The notes under the pieces are model-generated. The model was not told the DNA's origin, did not search any database, and saw only the letters and a program-made list of their open reading frames with translations. Below are positions 9,022-18,480 of a stretch of 64,000 bases of DNA, in pieces (the first letter of the stretch is position 1; each line of letters starts with the position of its first letter). A program made the translations under genes and the position numbers. This stretch comes from Tropicimonas sp. IMCC34043. Lineage in GTDB: Bacteria; Pseudomonadota; Alphaproteobacteria; Rhodobacterales; Rhodobacteraceae. The stretch covers positions 992,001 through 1,056,000 of the forward strand of contig NZ_QMEK01000001.1 in the NCBI RefSeq assembly GCF_003390845.1, written 5' to 3'.

Positions 9022-10545
9022 TCAGAAGAAGCCGAGCTTGTTGGGGTTGTAGCTGACCAGCATGTTCTTGGTTTGCTGATAGCTATCGAGCATCATCTTG
9101 TGATTCTCGCGCCCGATACCCGACTGCTTGTAGCCGCCGAAGGCAGCATGGGCAGGATAGGCGTGATAGTTGTTGACCCAGACCCGGCCTGCCTGGATGT
9201 GGCGGCCAAAGCGATAGCAGGTGTTCATGTCGCGCGACCAGACGCCGGCGCCAAGGCCGTACATCGTGTCATTCGCGATATGCAGCGCCTCGTCTTCGTC
9301 CTTGAAGGTTGTGACCGACACGACCGGGCCGAAGATCTCTTCCTGGAAGACCCGCATCTTGTTGTGGCCCTTCAGGATCGTCGGCTGGATGTAGAAGCCC
9401 TTCGACAGATCGCCGTCGAATTCGGCCGCACCACCCCCTGTCAGCACCTCGGCACCCTCGTCACGGCCGATCTGCAGATAGGACAGGATCTTGTCCTGCT
9501 GCTCCTGGCTGGCCTGGGCGCCGACCATTGTTTCCATCAGCCGCGGGTCGCCCTGCTTGATCGCCTTGACCCGGGCGATGGCGCGTTCGATGAACGCCTC
9601 GTAGATGTCTTCCTGGATCAGCGCGCGCGACGGGCAGGTGCAGACTTCGCCCTGGTTGAAGGCGAACAGCACAAAGCCCTCGATCGCCTTGTCGAGGAAG
9701 GCGTCGTCCTCGCGCATCACGTCCGAGAAGAAGATGTTGGGCGATTTTCCACCCAGTTCGAGCGTCACAGGGATCAGGTTCTCGGTGGCGTATTGCATGA
9801 TCATCCGACCGGTCGAGGTCGAGCCGGTGAAGGCGATCTTGGCGATGCGCGGGGACTTCGCCAGCGGCGCACCGACCTCGGCGCCATAGCCGTTGACGAT
9901 GTTCAGCACGCCGGGCGGCAGCAAGTGGCCGATCAGTTCGGCCAGCACGAGGATCGCGGCCGGGGTCTGTTCGGCCGGCTTCAGCACGATGCAGTTGCCG
10001 GCGGCAAGTGCGGGGGCGAGCTTCCAGGCTGCCATCAGCACCGAGAAGTTCCAGGGAATGATCTGGCCCACCACGCCCAGCGGCTCGTGATAGTGATAGG
10101 CGACCGTGTCGGCGTCGATTTCCGACATCGTGCCTTCCTGGCCGCGCAGCACACCGGCGAAATAGCGGAAGTGGTCGACCGACAGCGGGATGTCCGCGGC
10201 CATCGTCTCGCGGATCGGCTTGCCGTTGTCCCAGGTCTCGGCGGTGGCGATCAACTCGAGGTTCTGTTCGATCACGTCGGCGATCTTCAGCAGCGTCATG
10301 GCACGCTCGGCCGCCGAGGTGTGGCCCCAAGCCTCGCGGGCGGCATGGGCGGCGTCGAGTGCTGCCTCCACGTCGGCGGCATCCGAACGGGCGACCTCGC
10401 AGACGACCTCGCCGGTGATCGGGGTGATGTTATCGAAATAACGCCCGTTCACAGGGGCGACGAACTTGCCGCCGATATAGTTGTCATAGCGCGCCTTGAA
10501 CGGCGAGGCGAAGCCTGCTGCCGTGGTTTGGGTCATCTCGTTCAT
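9022..10545 (-). CDS. NAD-dependent aldehyde dehydrogenase, AldB/ExaC type
   Basis: Oxidises an aldehyde, probably acetaldehyde or another short aliphatic aldehyde, to the carboxylate with NAD(P). It is 507 residues. The Rossmann-domain substrate anchor is PWNFSVLM; the catalytic glutamate lies in LELGGKSPN and the nucleophile in [12 protein letters not shown] (first Cys by alignment). The C-terminal [12 protein letters not shown] is characteristic of the AldB/ExaC acetaldehyde dehydrogenase group. The start at 10545 has GGGAGGAAACC directly upstream; a further in-frame ATG 54 bases upstream has none. Apparently monocistronic. Confidence 0.9.
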   Translation of the reverse strand: MNEMTQTTAAGFASPFKARYDNYIGGKFVAPVNGRYFDNITPITGEVVCEVARSDAADVEAALDAAHAAREAWGHTSAAERAMTLLKIADVIEQNLELIATAETWDNGKPIRETMAADIPLSVDHFRYFAGVLRGQEGTMSEIDADTVAYHYHEPLGVVGQIIPWNFSVLMAAWKLAPALAAGNCIVLKPAEQTPAAILVLAELIGHLLPPGVLNIVNGYGAEVGAPLAKSPRIAKIAFTGSTSTGRMIMQYATENLIPVTLELGGKSPNIFFSDVMREDDAFLDKAIEGFVLFAFNQGEVCTCPSRALIQEDIYEAFIERAIARVKAIKQGDPRLMETMVGAQASQEQQDKILSYLQIGRDEGAEVLTGGGAAEFDGDLSKGFYIQPTILKGHNKMRVFQEEIFGPVVSVTTFKDEDEALHIANDTMYGLGAGVWSRDMNTCYRFGRHIQAGRVWVNNYHAYPAHAAFGGYKQSGIGRENHKMMLDSYQQTKNMLVSYNPNKLGFF

Positions 10546-10877
10546 TGGTTTCCTCCCGGATTGGCCGAAACTCGGCCGGAACAGTTTCAGGTCAGGCAAT
10601 TGTCGCAGCCGCCAAGGGACGCGCGCAGATCGAGGCCGCGGCGGCGGATCAGCGCCGGCGCTTGGTGCGCCATGCTCGTCCGAGGGCTTGCGTTTCCTTC
10701 TCCTGAAGGCAGGTTACGCAATCGGAGGCGGCCGCGACATTCGACTTTGGTCTCGTGACACCCGCCGGGAGGGGGCGGTTCGATCACGGACCGGACGCAG
10801 GCGGCGATGGCAGCGGCCAAAGAAAAACCCGGCGGGATCCGCCGGGTTCGAGTGCCTCAAAGACAGGGTTCGGCCGA
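10546..10877. other. Intergenic region between peroxiredoxin and aldehyde dehydrogenase genes
   Basis: About 330 bases, both flanking genes on the minus strand. It holds the terminator of the peroxiredoxin gene (10821-10848) and presumably the promoter of the dehydrogenase. No gene recognised. Confidence 0.5.
10821..10848 (-). terminator. Intrinsic terminator of the peroxiredoxin gene
   Basis: Perfect 10-bp stem AACCCGGCGG / CCGCCGGGTT with a 3-base loop. On the minus strand it is followed by TTTCT, 30 bases after the peroxiredoxin stop. Confidence 0.85.
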
Positions 10878-11426
<549 letters not shown>

Positions 11427-11713
11427 GTGATATTGCCTCGAGTTGCATTTCGGTCCGGCGAGCGCCGGCTCGAAGCCGAGATAATTGGAATGGTTCTAAA
11501 AGACAACGCGATTCTGCGGCAGCGATGCCGCAGGAGCAAATATCCGTCTGTTTTGGTGCGTTATTCGGCGCCGCGTGCAGGATGCGATCAGAAATTGAGC
11601 AGATGCTGACCGGGCGCCGGATCCGACCTGCTGCATGGCGGGCTTGCAGGACAGATTGATGGATTGGTTTTGCCCGTCGGCACCTGTATCTAGGAGGAAA
11701 CGCGAGGTGTGAC

Positions 11714-12664
11714 ATGCGCGACCTGAAGATCCCCGACCAACGCCACCCGGAAAAAGCCCATCGTCCCGACAATGCCCAGCCGAAGAAGCCGGACTGGATC
11801 CGTGTCCGGGCGCCGGGCGGGAAGGGGTACAACGACACGTTCAAGATCATGCGCGAACACGGGATGTCGACGGTCTGCGAAGAGGCCGGTTGCCCGAACG
11901 TCGGCGAATGCTGGAGCCAGGGTCACGCCACCATGATGATCATGGGCGAGATCTGCACCCGTGGCTGCACCTTCTGCAACGTGGCGACGGGCCGGCCAAA
12001 CGTGCTTGACGCGTTCGAACCCGGCCGGGTCGCTCATGCGGTCGAGAAGCTAGGCCTGAAACACGTGGTCATCACATCGGTCGACCGCGACGATCTTGAG
12101 GACGGCGGGGCCGAGCATTTCGCCCAGACGATCCGCGCGATTCGGCATCGCTCGCCCGACTCGACGATCGAGATCCTGACGCCCGATTTCCTGAAATGTG
12201 CCCCCGAGGTGCTGGAGGTCGTGGTCGCGGCCAAACCGGACGTCTTCAACCACAACCTCGAAACCGTGCCGGGGCTTTATCCCACGGTGCGTCCGGGCGC
12301 GCGGTATTTCCACTCGCTGCGGCTGTTGCAGCGGGTGAAAGAGATCGACCCGGCCATGTTCACCAAATCGGGAATCATGGTGGGCCTTGGCGAAGAACGC
12401 CAGGGCGTTCTGCAGGTGATGGACGACATGCGCTCGGCCGGGGTGGATTTCCTGACCATCGGGCAATACCTGCAGCCAACGCCCAAGCATCACGCGGTAG
12501 AGCGCTTCGTGACGCCCGAGGAGTTCAAGTCCTATGAGAAAGCGGCCTATGGCAAGGGCTTCCTGACGGTTTCGGCCACGCCGCTGACCCGCTCTTCCTA
12601 TCACGCAGGCGACGATTTCGCCCGGCTGCGGACGGCCCGTCTGGCCAAGCTCGGGCGTGCGTGA
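11714..12664 (+). CDS. lipA: Lipoyl synthase
   Basis: Radical-SAM enzyme that inserts two sulfurs into protein-bound octanoyl groups to make lipoate on the E2 and H proteins. It is 316 residues. The auxiliary [4Fe-4S] cluster ligands lie in [14 protein letters not shown] and the radical SAM CxxxCxxC motif in [14 protein letters not shown]. Further family motifs are [13 protein letters not shown] and [18 protein letters not shown] lies about 15 bases before the ATG. Nothing links it to its neighbours. Confidence 0.96.
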   Translation: MRDLKIPDQRHPEKAHRPDNAQPKKPDWIRVRAPGGKGYNDTFKIMREHGMSTVCEEAGCPNVGECWSQGHATMMIMGEICTRGCTFCNVATGRPNVLDAFEPGRVAHAVEKLGLKHVVITSVDRDDLEDGGAEHFAQTIRAIRHRSPDSTIEILTPDFLKCAPEVLEVVVAAKPDVFNHNLETVPGLYPTVRPGARYFHSLRLLQRVKEIDPAMFTKSGIMVGLGEERQGVLQVMDDMRSAGVDFLTIGQYLQPTPKHHAVERFVTPEEFKSYEKAAYGKGFLTVSATPLTRSSYHAGDDFARLRTARLAKLGRA

Positions 12665-13063
12665 GCCAGGGTTTGCGGGCGGACGAATCTGTCGGCGGAC
12701 AGGCGATGACCTGGGCGGCCCTGATCGAAGGGCGACCGGCGCGGGATCGGCGCGACGGCCGGGCGCTGCGAAGTTCCTTGACCGCAACGAATTGCGGGTG
12801 CCTTCTTGGCGCAGGACACACTCAATCCGCCCGTCGGCCCCGTTCAGTGGCCTTCGCTTGTCTGAAAGCACTTTCGTGATCTCTTGCAGCGGCGATAATT
12901 CGCCGGGGGCATACGCAATTTGCTTGCCAACCGTTCCCAAATACCCGATAAGGAACCGGCACTCTGAATATCGCGAACCTGTTCCTTACCGGCCAGCATT
13001 CGACGTTGGGCTGCCGGGTCGCCGCATGTCGTGGGCGACAATCTAGACTGAAGGAACATTCCA
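12665..13063. other. Intergenic region with the cold-shock leader
   Basis: About 400 bases between lipA and the cold-shock gene. No gene seen. The last ~150 bases are less GC-rich and probably hold the promoter and the long 5' leader usual for cold-shock mRNAs. I cannot define a specific structure by eye. Confidence 0.5.
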
Positions 13064-13270
13064 ATGGCGAATGGCAAAGTAAAATGGTTCAACGCAACCA
13101 AGGGTTTCGGCTTCATTGAGCCCGAAGGCGGCAAGCGCGACGTGTTCGTTCACATCTCGGCAGTCGAGCGCGCTGGTCTGACCACGCTGGCCGATGGCCA
13201 AGCTGTGACCTTCGACATCGAAGCCGGCCGTGACGGTCGCGAATCTGCTTCGAACCTGGCTCTGGCCTGA
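13064..13270 (+). CDS. Cold-shock domain protein (CspA family)
   Basis: A 68-residue single cold-shock domain, an OB-fold single-stranded nucleic acid binder and RNA chaperone. RNP1 is KGFGFI and RNP2 is VFVHIS; the WFN motif is at the start (GKVKWFNATK). AAGGAAC lies before the ATG. A strong intrinsic terminator follows at 13317, so it is a single-gene unit. Confidence 0.95.
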   Translation: MANGKVKWFNATKGFGFIEPEGGKRDVFVHISAVERAGLTTLADGQAVTFDIEAGRDGRESASNLALA

Positions 13271-13316
13271 GTTCACACGCGGCGGTGCTTTCGGGCACCC
13301 GCGCAGACAGTTTCGA

Positions 13317-13345
13317 ACAGGGCGCCTTGGCGCCCTGTTTTTTTT
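13317..13345 (+). terminator. Intrinsic terminator of the cold-shock gene
   Basis: Perfect 10-bp stem ACAGGGCGCC / GGCGCCCTGT with a 2-base loop, followed by seven T. Confidence 0.92.
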
Positions 13346-13569
13346 GGTGAGATCGCGTTTGCTTGGCAGGGCGGTGCACGGGATGCGCAGGGCCGTTGGT
13401 CGATTGAAGGACCAGGCTGCCTGGGCCGTGAGCCAAGCCTGACACGGGGGAGCTATCCCGAATCGAGCGGATCGCCGCCACGGCCATGGTCACGCGCTGC
13501 CGCGGGCCGGGGCCATTGGTGTTTTGCGCACCCTCGACGCCCGCGACGCCAGACTCATCCCGAAAGGGC

Positions 13570-13594
13570 GGGCCACGCGCTTTCGCCGTGGCCC
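13570..13594 (-). terminator. Hairpin after icd
   Basis: GGGCCACG / CGTGGCCC with a 9-base loop directly after the icd stop on the minus strand, followed there by GCCCTTTCG. Moderate terminator candidate. The bases between it and the cold-shock terminator contain no gene I recognise. Confidence 0.5.
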
Positions 13595-13602
13595 ACCGGG
13601 TA

Positions 13603-14817
13603 TCAGCCCATCAGCGCGTGGTTGAGATTTTCGTCGATCTTCTCGAGGAATCCCATCGTGGTCAGCCAGCCCTGATCGGGACCGACCAGCAGCGCCAGAT
13701 CCTTGGTCATGAAGCCGCTTTCCACGGTCTCGACAATGACCTTCTCGAGGGTCGTGGCAAAGGACATCAGCGCGATGTTCTCGTCGAGCTTGGCGCGATG
13801 CTTCAGACCGCCGGTCCAGGCAAAGATCGAGGCAATCGAGTTGGTCGATGTCTGGTGACCGGCCTGATGCTGGCGATAGTGGCGGGTCACGGTGCCGTGG
13901 GCGGCCTCGGCCTCGACGATCTTGCCGTCCGGCGTCATCAGCACCGAGGTCATGAGCCCGAGCGAGCCGAAGCCCTGGGCCACGGTGTCGGATTGCACGT
14001 CGCCGTCATAGTTCTTGCAGGCCCAGACGAATCCACCGTTCCACTTCATGCAGCAGGCGACCATATCGTCGATCAGGCGGTGTTCGTAATGGATCCCGAG
14101 CTTCTTGAACTGATCTTCGAACTCGGCCTCATAGACCTCCTGGAAGATGTCCTTGAAGCGGCCGTCATAGGCCTTGAGGATTGTGTTCTTGGTCGACAGA
14201 TACAGCGGCCAGCCCCGGTGCAGGGCGTAGTTCATCGAGGCGCGGGCAAAGTCGCGGATCGAGTCGTCGAGGTTGTACTGGGCCTGGGCGACGCCGGCGC
14301 CGGGGCTGCGATAGACCTCGTGCTCGATCACCTCGCCATCGTCGCCGACGAACTTGATCGAAAGCGTGCCCTTGCCGGGGAAGCGGAAGTCGGTCGCCTT
14401 GTACTGATCGCCAAAGGCGTGGCGGCCGACCACGACGGGCCGCGTCCAGCCCGGCACCAGCCGCGGCACGTTGCGGCAGATGATCGGCTCGCGGAAGATC
14501 ACGCCGCCGAGGATGTTGCGGATCGTGCCGTTGGGCGACTTCCACATCTTCTTCAGGCCGAATTCCTCGACCCGCTGTTCATCGGGGGTAATGGTGGCGC
14601 ATTTCACGCCGACACCGACTTCCTTGATCTTTTCGGCGGCATCGACGGTGATCTTGTCCTCGGTACGGTCCCGTTCCTCGATCCCAAGGTCGTAGTACAG
14701 GAGGTCGACGTCCAGATAGGGCAGGATCAGCTTCTTCTTGATGAAGTCCCAGATGATGCGGGTCATCTCGTCGCCGTCGAGCTCGACAATCGGGTTCTCG
14801 ACCTTGATCTTGGTCAT
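13603..14817 (-). CDS. icd: NADP-dependent isocitrate dehydrogenase
   Basis: TCA-cycle enzyme converting isocitrate to 2-oxoglutarate and CO2 with NADP+. It is 404 residues, of the eukaryote-like (type II) dimeric form common in alphaproteobacteria. The start is [20 protein letters not shown]. Substrate-binding motifs are [13 protein letters not shown] and the metal-binding aspartates lie in YDGDVQSD. The NADP motif [11 protein letters not shown] is present. Family length and order are complete. Confidence 0.96.
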   Translation of the reverse strand: MTKIKVENPIVELDGDEMTRIIWDFIKKKLILPYLDVDLLYYDLGIEERDRTEDKITVDAAEKIKEVGVGVKCATITPDEQRVEEFGLKKMWKSPNGTIRNILGGVIFREPIICRNVPRLVPGWTRPVVVGRHAFGDQYKATDFRFPGKGTLSIKFVGDDGEVIEHEVYRSPGAGVAQAQYNLDDSIRDFARASMNYALHRGWPLYLSTKNTILKAYDGRFKDIFQEVYEAEFEDQFKKLGIHYEHRLIDDMVACCMKWNGGFVWACKNYDGDVQSDTVAQGFGSLGLMTSVLMTPDGKIVEAEAAHGTVTRHYRQHQAGHQTSTNSIASIFAWTGGLKHRAKLDENIALMSFATTLEKVIVETVESGFMTKDLALLVGPDQGWLTTMGFLEKIDENLNHALMG

Positions 14818-15146
14818 GGCTTCCGTCCTCTCAGAATACGGGTGAATCGGGCTGAATGCGTCTTAGCCCAAAGCACTGGCTCCGAGAAGATGGTATGCGA
14901 AGGTATACCGCTTTGCCGCAGCGACGCGGTCGCTTGGCATCTGGCAGGAACGTGGGCCGCTTGGATTGTAGACTGCAGCGTCCCGACTCACCCTGGTGCC
15001 GCAGCGCAAGACCACGCGACACGGGCATTTCACAAAAAGCAGGATTGTCCCGGTTTTTCGCGCGATTCATGCATGAAATACGGTCGGAGACAGGAAAATC
15101 TTCGGATATTTGCAGCTAAGTATTGCAAACTCATTCACGAGAGCTA
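14818..15146. other. Intergenic region upstream of icd
   Basis: About 330 bases; the promoter of icd should be here. No gene or recognised regulatory site. The region becomes AT-richer towards 15060-15150. Confidence 0.5.
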
Positions 15147-15251
15147 ATGTCTGTCGCACGCAGAGATGCGTACCTTCGTTATGAGGTACTGGGTGCGAGC
15201 GAGTGGTATGGTTCGATATCCGATTTTATGAGTAGGCATCCCGGGCACTGA
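15147..15251 (+). CDS. Possible 34-residue small protein
   Basis: ATG at 15147 with GAGAG a few bases upstream; encodes MSVARRDAYLRYEVLGASEW and ends ISDFMSRHPGH. Its last codons overlap a perfect hairpin (15237-15265). It is a polar and aromatic small protein with no family I recognise. It lies in an AT-richer patch between icd and the HD gene. It could equally be part of a small RNA or chance. Confidence 0.25.
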   Translation: MSVARRDAYLRYEVLGASEWYGSISDFMSRHPGH

Positions 15252-15265
15252 TACTGCCCGGGATG
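15237..15265. terminator. Strong 11-bp hairpin
   Basis: CATCCCGGGCA / TGCCCGGGATG with a 7-base loop; TTTG follows on the plus strand. It may end the HD-gene transcript on the minus strand (88 bases after its stop) or an unannotated plus-strand small RNA. Confidence 0.5.
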
Positions 15266-15353
15266 TTTGATTCAGGGAGGCGGGCGTTTTGTCAGGGTGG
15301 CGCCGGCGCGGCGATGACAGGCAGCGACGCCAGCGACACAGGCCACAACGAGT

Positions 15354-15965
15354 TTAGCGGGAAAAGAACGGCGCAACGAGGGCCCGGACATGGGTCCAGA
15401 GCGCGGGTGCGCCGCGTTCGACCTTGGCGCCGACCCGGCTGTCGATCTGATCCAGCGTGACGTCATAGTCGAGCCAGCTGCCGCCGCCCGAGGCGAGGTT
15501 CTGCAACAGCGGCTGAACCCGATCGATCGATTTGGCAAACACCGCGTCAGGGGTTTCGGCTGCTTCGAATTCGTCCCAGAGCGCCCGGAAGGCCACGGCC
15601 TGATCGGCGGGCAGAAGCCCGAAGATGCGGGTCGCGGCGGCCTGTTCCTTGGCCTCTTGCTCGGCCGGGTCGAAAACGGCGTGGATCGGCATGTCGCCGG
15701 CATCGATTTCGACGATGTCGTGCAACATCAACATTTGCAGCACCCGGTCGATCCGCACGCCGGGGCCGGCCTGATCGACCAGAACCAGTGCATACATGGC
15801 AATGTGCCAGGAATGCTCGGCCGAGTTCTCGGGGCGCGAGGCGTCGCCGATGGGCGAGGCGCGCAGAATGGTCTTGAGCCGGTCGATTTCCTGCAGAAAG
15901 GCGATCTGGGCCGAGAGACGCGTCTCGGCCCCGTCGTCGGGGCATGTGCTTGCCGGGAGTTGCAT
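15354..15965 (-). CDS. HD-domain phosphohydrolase (YfbR/HDDC2-like nucleotidase)
   Basis: Probably a metal-dependent 5'-deoxynucleotidase or related nucleotide phosphatase; 203 residues. HD-domain ligands visible are His51 in SAEHSWH and His82-Asp83 in LMLHDIVEIDAGD, the arrangement in YfbR-like proteins. The gene starts 4 bases after the stop of the alpha/beta hydrolase gene, so the two are probably co-transcribed. The substrate is not certain. Confidence 0.8.
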   Translation of the reverse strand: MQLPASTCPDDGAETRLSAQIAFLQEIDRLKTILRASPIGDASRPENSAEHSWHIAMYALVLVDQAGPGVRIDRVLQMLMLHDIVEIDAGDMPIHAVFDPAEQEAKEQAAATRIFGLLPADQAVAFRALWDEFEAAETPDAVFAKSIDRVQPLLQNLASGGGSWLDYDVTLDQIDSRVGAKVERGAPALWTHVRALVAPFFSR

Positions 15966-15969
15966 GACG

Positions 15970-16623
15970 TCAGCGGCTGGTTTCGGTCAGCCGGCGGCGC
16001 ACATAGCTGTCGACGGAGGCCAGCATCGGCTGCATGTAGGGATCCTCGAAGAAATGCCCGGCGCCCTCCATCTCCTCGTGCGTGATGGTGATGCCGCGCT
16101 GTTCGTGCAGCTTGGCGACCAGGGCCTGGGTGTCGCGCGGCGGTGCCACGCGATCGGCGGTGCCGTTGATCACCAGACCCGAGGCCGGGCAGGGGGCGAG
16201 GAACGAGAAGTCGTACATGTTGGCCGGCGGCGAGACCGAGATGAACCCGGTGATCTCGGGGCGCCGCATCAGCAGCTGCATGCCGATCCAGGCGCCGAAG
16301 GAGAAGCCCGCGACCCAGCAATGCTTGCTGTTCTGGTTCATCGACTGCAGGTAGTCGAGCGCCGACGCCGCATCCGACAATTCGCCGATGCCCTGATCGT
16401 ATTCGCCCTGGCTGCGCCCGACGCCGCGGAAATTGAACCGCAGCACCGTGAAGCCCATCTTGTGGAAGGTATAATGGAGGTTGTAGACCACCTTGTTGTT
16501 CATCGTTCCGCCGAATTGCGGATGCGGATGCAGGATGATGGCGATCGGGGCGTCCCGTTCCTTCTGCGAATGGTAGCGGCCTTCCAGCCGTCCTTCGGGG
16601 CCGGGGAATATGACCTCGGGCAT
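15970..16623 (-). CDS. Alpha/beta hydrolase, LYR/CocE-type small serine hydrolase
   Basis: A 217-residue cytoplasmic hydrolase. The nucleophile Ser lies in VAGFSFGAWIG (G-x-S-x-G). The acid is probably the Asp in NGTADRVAPP and the His is in EGAGHFFED. The N-terminal HPHPQFGGTMNNKVV and the NFRGVGRSQG motif are typical of a widely conserved hydrolase family of unknown substrate. AGGAAAGAGGCAGG precedes the ATG. It is divergent from iscR across ~175 bases, so its promoter may overlap the palindrome at 16688. Confidence 0.85.
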   Translation of the reverse strand: MPEVIFPGPEGRLEGRYHSQKERDAPIAIILHPHPQFGGTMNNKVVYNLHYTFHKMGFTVLRFNFRGVGRSQGEYDQGIGELSDAASALDYLQSMNQNSKHCWVAGFSFGAWIGMQLLMRRPEITGFISVSPPANMYDFSFLAPCPASGLVINGTADRVAPPRDTQALVAKLHEQRGITITHEEMEGAGHFFEDPYMQPMLASVDSYVRRRLTETSR

Positions 16624-16687
16624 GCCTGCCTCTTTCCTGTCTTGGGCCTGCGGCGCTGGCGCTGTTGACGCTTTCCGTCAGGCAATC

Positions 16688-16700
16688 TAGAAAGTTTCTA
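16688..16700. promoter_or_regulatory. TAGAA-N3-TTCTA palindrome upstream of iscR
   Basis: TAGAAAGTTTCTA, a perfect inverted repeat in the AT-rich divergent promoter region, 98 bases before the iscR ATG. A second TAGAA-N3-TTCTA lies within iscS at 18084. Candidate autoregulatory site for IscR; inference only. Confidence 0.55.
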
Positions 16701-16797
16701 ATCTTTGTTTTTTCGGCGCCTCGCGGCCGGCTAGGAGGCAGTTAAGCGTCCCGGCGCCCGGCGTCAACCTTGTCACGGCCTTGTCGGAGTGCAGGCG

Positions 16798-17292
16798 ATG
16801 AAACTGAGTACCAAGGGCCGCTATGCCATGGTCGCGCTGATCGATCTGGCATTGGTCGCGGAGGGGGAGCTTGTGACCCTGTCGGAGATCAGCGAACGCC
16901 AGGATATCTCGCTTCCCTATCTGGAACAGCTGTTTGTGAAGCTGCGCCGGTCGGGTCTGGTCGAGTCGGTGCGCGGCCCGGGCGGTGGCTATCGGCTGGC
17001 GCGGCCGGCCGAGCAGATCCGGGTTTCCGAGGTTCTGTCGGCGGTCGACGAGACGGTGAGCGCGCTGCACACCGGGGCGGGTGCCAAGGGCGGAATTTCG
17101 GGCAGCCGGGCACAGTCGTTGACCAATCGGCTGTGGGAAGGGCTGTCGGCCCATGTCTATGTCTTCCTGCATCAGGCGCGGCTGTCGGACGTGGCCCGGA
17201 ACGACATGGCGCCATGCCCGGCGGTGCCCTCGCTGTTTCATGTGGTGGATGAGGCGGGCGAGGTCCCGGAGCGCGAGCCGAGCGATGCCTGA
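16798..17292 (+). CDS. iscR: Rrf2-family Fe-S regulator IscR, single-cysteine type
   Basis: Transcriptional regulator of Fe-S cluster genes; 164 residues. The N-terminal winged helix is of Rrf2 type (MKLSTKGRYAMVALIDLAL; LPYLEQLFVKLRRSGLV; GPGGGYRLAR). Classical IscR uses three cysteines and a histidine to hold a [2Fe-2S] cluster, but this protein has only one cysteine, in MAPCPAVPS. That matches the Rhodobacter sphaeroides type of IscR, described as an unusual Fe-S-binding repressor. The ATG at 16798 was chosen over a GTG nine bases upstream. It heads the iscR-iscS-suf operon. Confidence 0.88.
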   Translation: MKLSTKGRYAMVALIDLALVAEGELVTLSEISERQDISLPYLEQLFVKLRRSGLVESVRGPGGGYRLARPAEQIRVSEVLSAVDETVSALHTGAGAKGGISGSRAQSLTNRLWEGLSAHVYVFLHQARLSDVARNDMAPCPAVPSLFHVVDEAGEVPEREPSDA

Positions 17293-17310
17293 GGCGGTGC
17301 GCCGCCTGAA

Positions 17311-17376
17311 GGCGGGGCGCCCTGCGGACGCCCCGGAACGCCTCCGGCGGAGGTATTTCAACCAAGAAGAAGAGCG
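17311..17376. repeat. REP-like intergenic element
   Basis: Two short inverted repeats (GGGGCGCCC..GGACGCCCC and GCCTCCGGCGGAGG) followed by TATTT and AAGAAGAAG. GCCTCCGGCGGNNGTATTT plus an AAGAAGAA tail recurs between genes in many Rhodobacteraceae genomes; I state this from memory and see one copy here. It sits between iscR and iscS and may modulate the downstream mRNA. Confidence 0.4.
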
Positions 17377-17388
17377 GGAACGGGGCCG

Positions 17389-18432
17389 ATGAGTCGCGCC
17401 TATCTGGACTGGAACGCCACGACGCCCTTGCGGCCCGAGGCGCGGGCGGCAATGGCGGCAGCGATGGATCTGGTCGGCAATCCCTCGTCGGTTCATGCCG
17501 AGGGACGGGCGGCCAAGGCATTGCTGGAACGCTCGCGGAGCGAGATTGCGGCAGCCCTTGGCGCCGAGGGCGCCGACATCGTCTTCACGTCGAGCGCAAC
17601 CGAGGCGGCAGCCCTGGCGCTGGAAGGGCGCGATCTGGGCTGTTCCGGGGTCGAGCATGATGCGGTCGGCGCCTGGTGTGTCGAACGGCTGGCTTGCGAC
17701 GCCGCGGGCCGGGTCGCCGTGCCCGACCCCGGCCGCGCGACGCTGCAACTGGCCAATTCCGAAACCGGCGTCGTGCAGGACCTGCCCAAGGGGCTCGCGG
17801 TGAGCGATCTGACCCAGGGCTTTGGCAAGGTGCCCTTTGCCTTTAACTGGCTCGGGTGCGAGATGGGGTTCGTTTCGGCCCACAAGGTCGGCGGCCCGAA
17901 AGGGGTGGGCGCATTGGTGCTGCGGCGCGGACGGAACCTGACGGCGCGGCTGCGCGGCGGCGGGCAGGAAATGGGGCGCCGCGCGGGCACGGAAAACCTG
18001 ATCGGGATTGCCGGTTTTGCCGCCGCTGCCACCGCTGCACAGCGGGATCTGGCCGATGGCGTCTGGGAGCGGGTGGAAAAACTTAGAAGCATTCTAGAAA
18101 AAGCACTGGCAACTTCGGAAAAAGAGATTATTTTTGTCGGGAACTCGGAGCGCCGACTCCCCAACACCTCGTGTATCGCGGTGGCGGGGTGGCGCGGCGA
18201 GACCCAGGTGATGCAGATGGATCTTGCAGGCTTTGCCATTTCGGCCGGATCTGCCTGTTCGAGCGGCAAGGTCCGCGTCAGCCGGGTACTGAAGGCGATG
18301 GGGCATGACGACAGGGTCGCGGGCAGCGCGATCCGGGTTTCAATCGGCCCCGAGACGACAGAAGACGAGGTGCTGCGCTTTGCCGAAACCTGGTTGGCGC
18401 AGTACCGCAAGTTCAAGGCGAAAGCGGCCTGA
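17389..18432 (+). CDS. iscS: Cysteine desulfurase, IscS/NifS type
   Basis: PLP enzyme that takes sulfur from cysteine for Fe-S assembly; 347 residues, slightly shorter than E. coli IscS (about 404). The PLP lysine is in SAHKVGGPKGVGALV and the persulfide cysteine is in GSACSSGKVRVS. It ends without the extended IscS tail. Second gene of the isc/suf operon. Codons ~231-250 (18079-18140) are strikingly AT-rich (AGA, CTA, ATT, AAA) compared with the rest and contain a palindrome like that before iscR. Confidence 0.88.
   Translation: MSRAYLDWNATTPLRPEARAAMAAAMDLVGNPSSVHAEGRAAKALLERSRSEIAAALGAEGADIVFTSSATEAAALALEGRDLGCSGVEHDAVGAWCVERLACDAAGRVAVPDPGRATLQLANSETGVVQDLPKGLAVSDLTQGFGKVPFAFNWLGCEMGFVSAHKVGGPKGVGALVLRRGRNLTARLRGGGQEMGRRAGTENLIGIAGFAAAATAAQRDLADGVWERVEKLRSILEKALATSEKEIIFVGNSERRLPNTSCIAVAGWRGETQVMQMDLAGFAISAGSACSSGKVRVSRVLKAMGHDDRVAGSAIRVSIGPETTEDEVLRFAETWLAQYRKFKAKAA
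18084..18096. promoter_or_regulatory. Second TAGAA-N3-TTCTA palindrome, inside iscS
   Basis: TAGAAGCATTCTA inside the iscS coding sequence, in a local AT-rich stretch, 385 bases upstream of sufB. It has the same arms and spacing as the palindrome before iscR. Possible internal operator or promoter element for sufB and later genes. Confidence 0.4.
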
Positions 18433-18480
18433 GCCGCCAGTCGGGCCGCCGCGGTCTGGCGCAACGGATTGGATCACAGG

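Noticed and set aside
8893..10758. A 621-codon plus-strand frame opposite the aldehyde dehydrogenase
   Set aside because: Antisense shadow of a clear dehydrogenase gene, with low-complexity polar translation and no ribosome site.
13486..15147. A 553-codon plus-strand frame opposite icd
   Set aside because: Antisense to icd; no domain or conserved motif.
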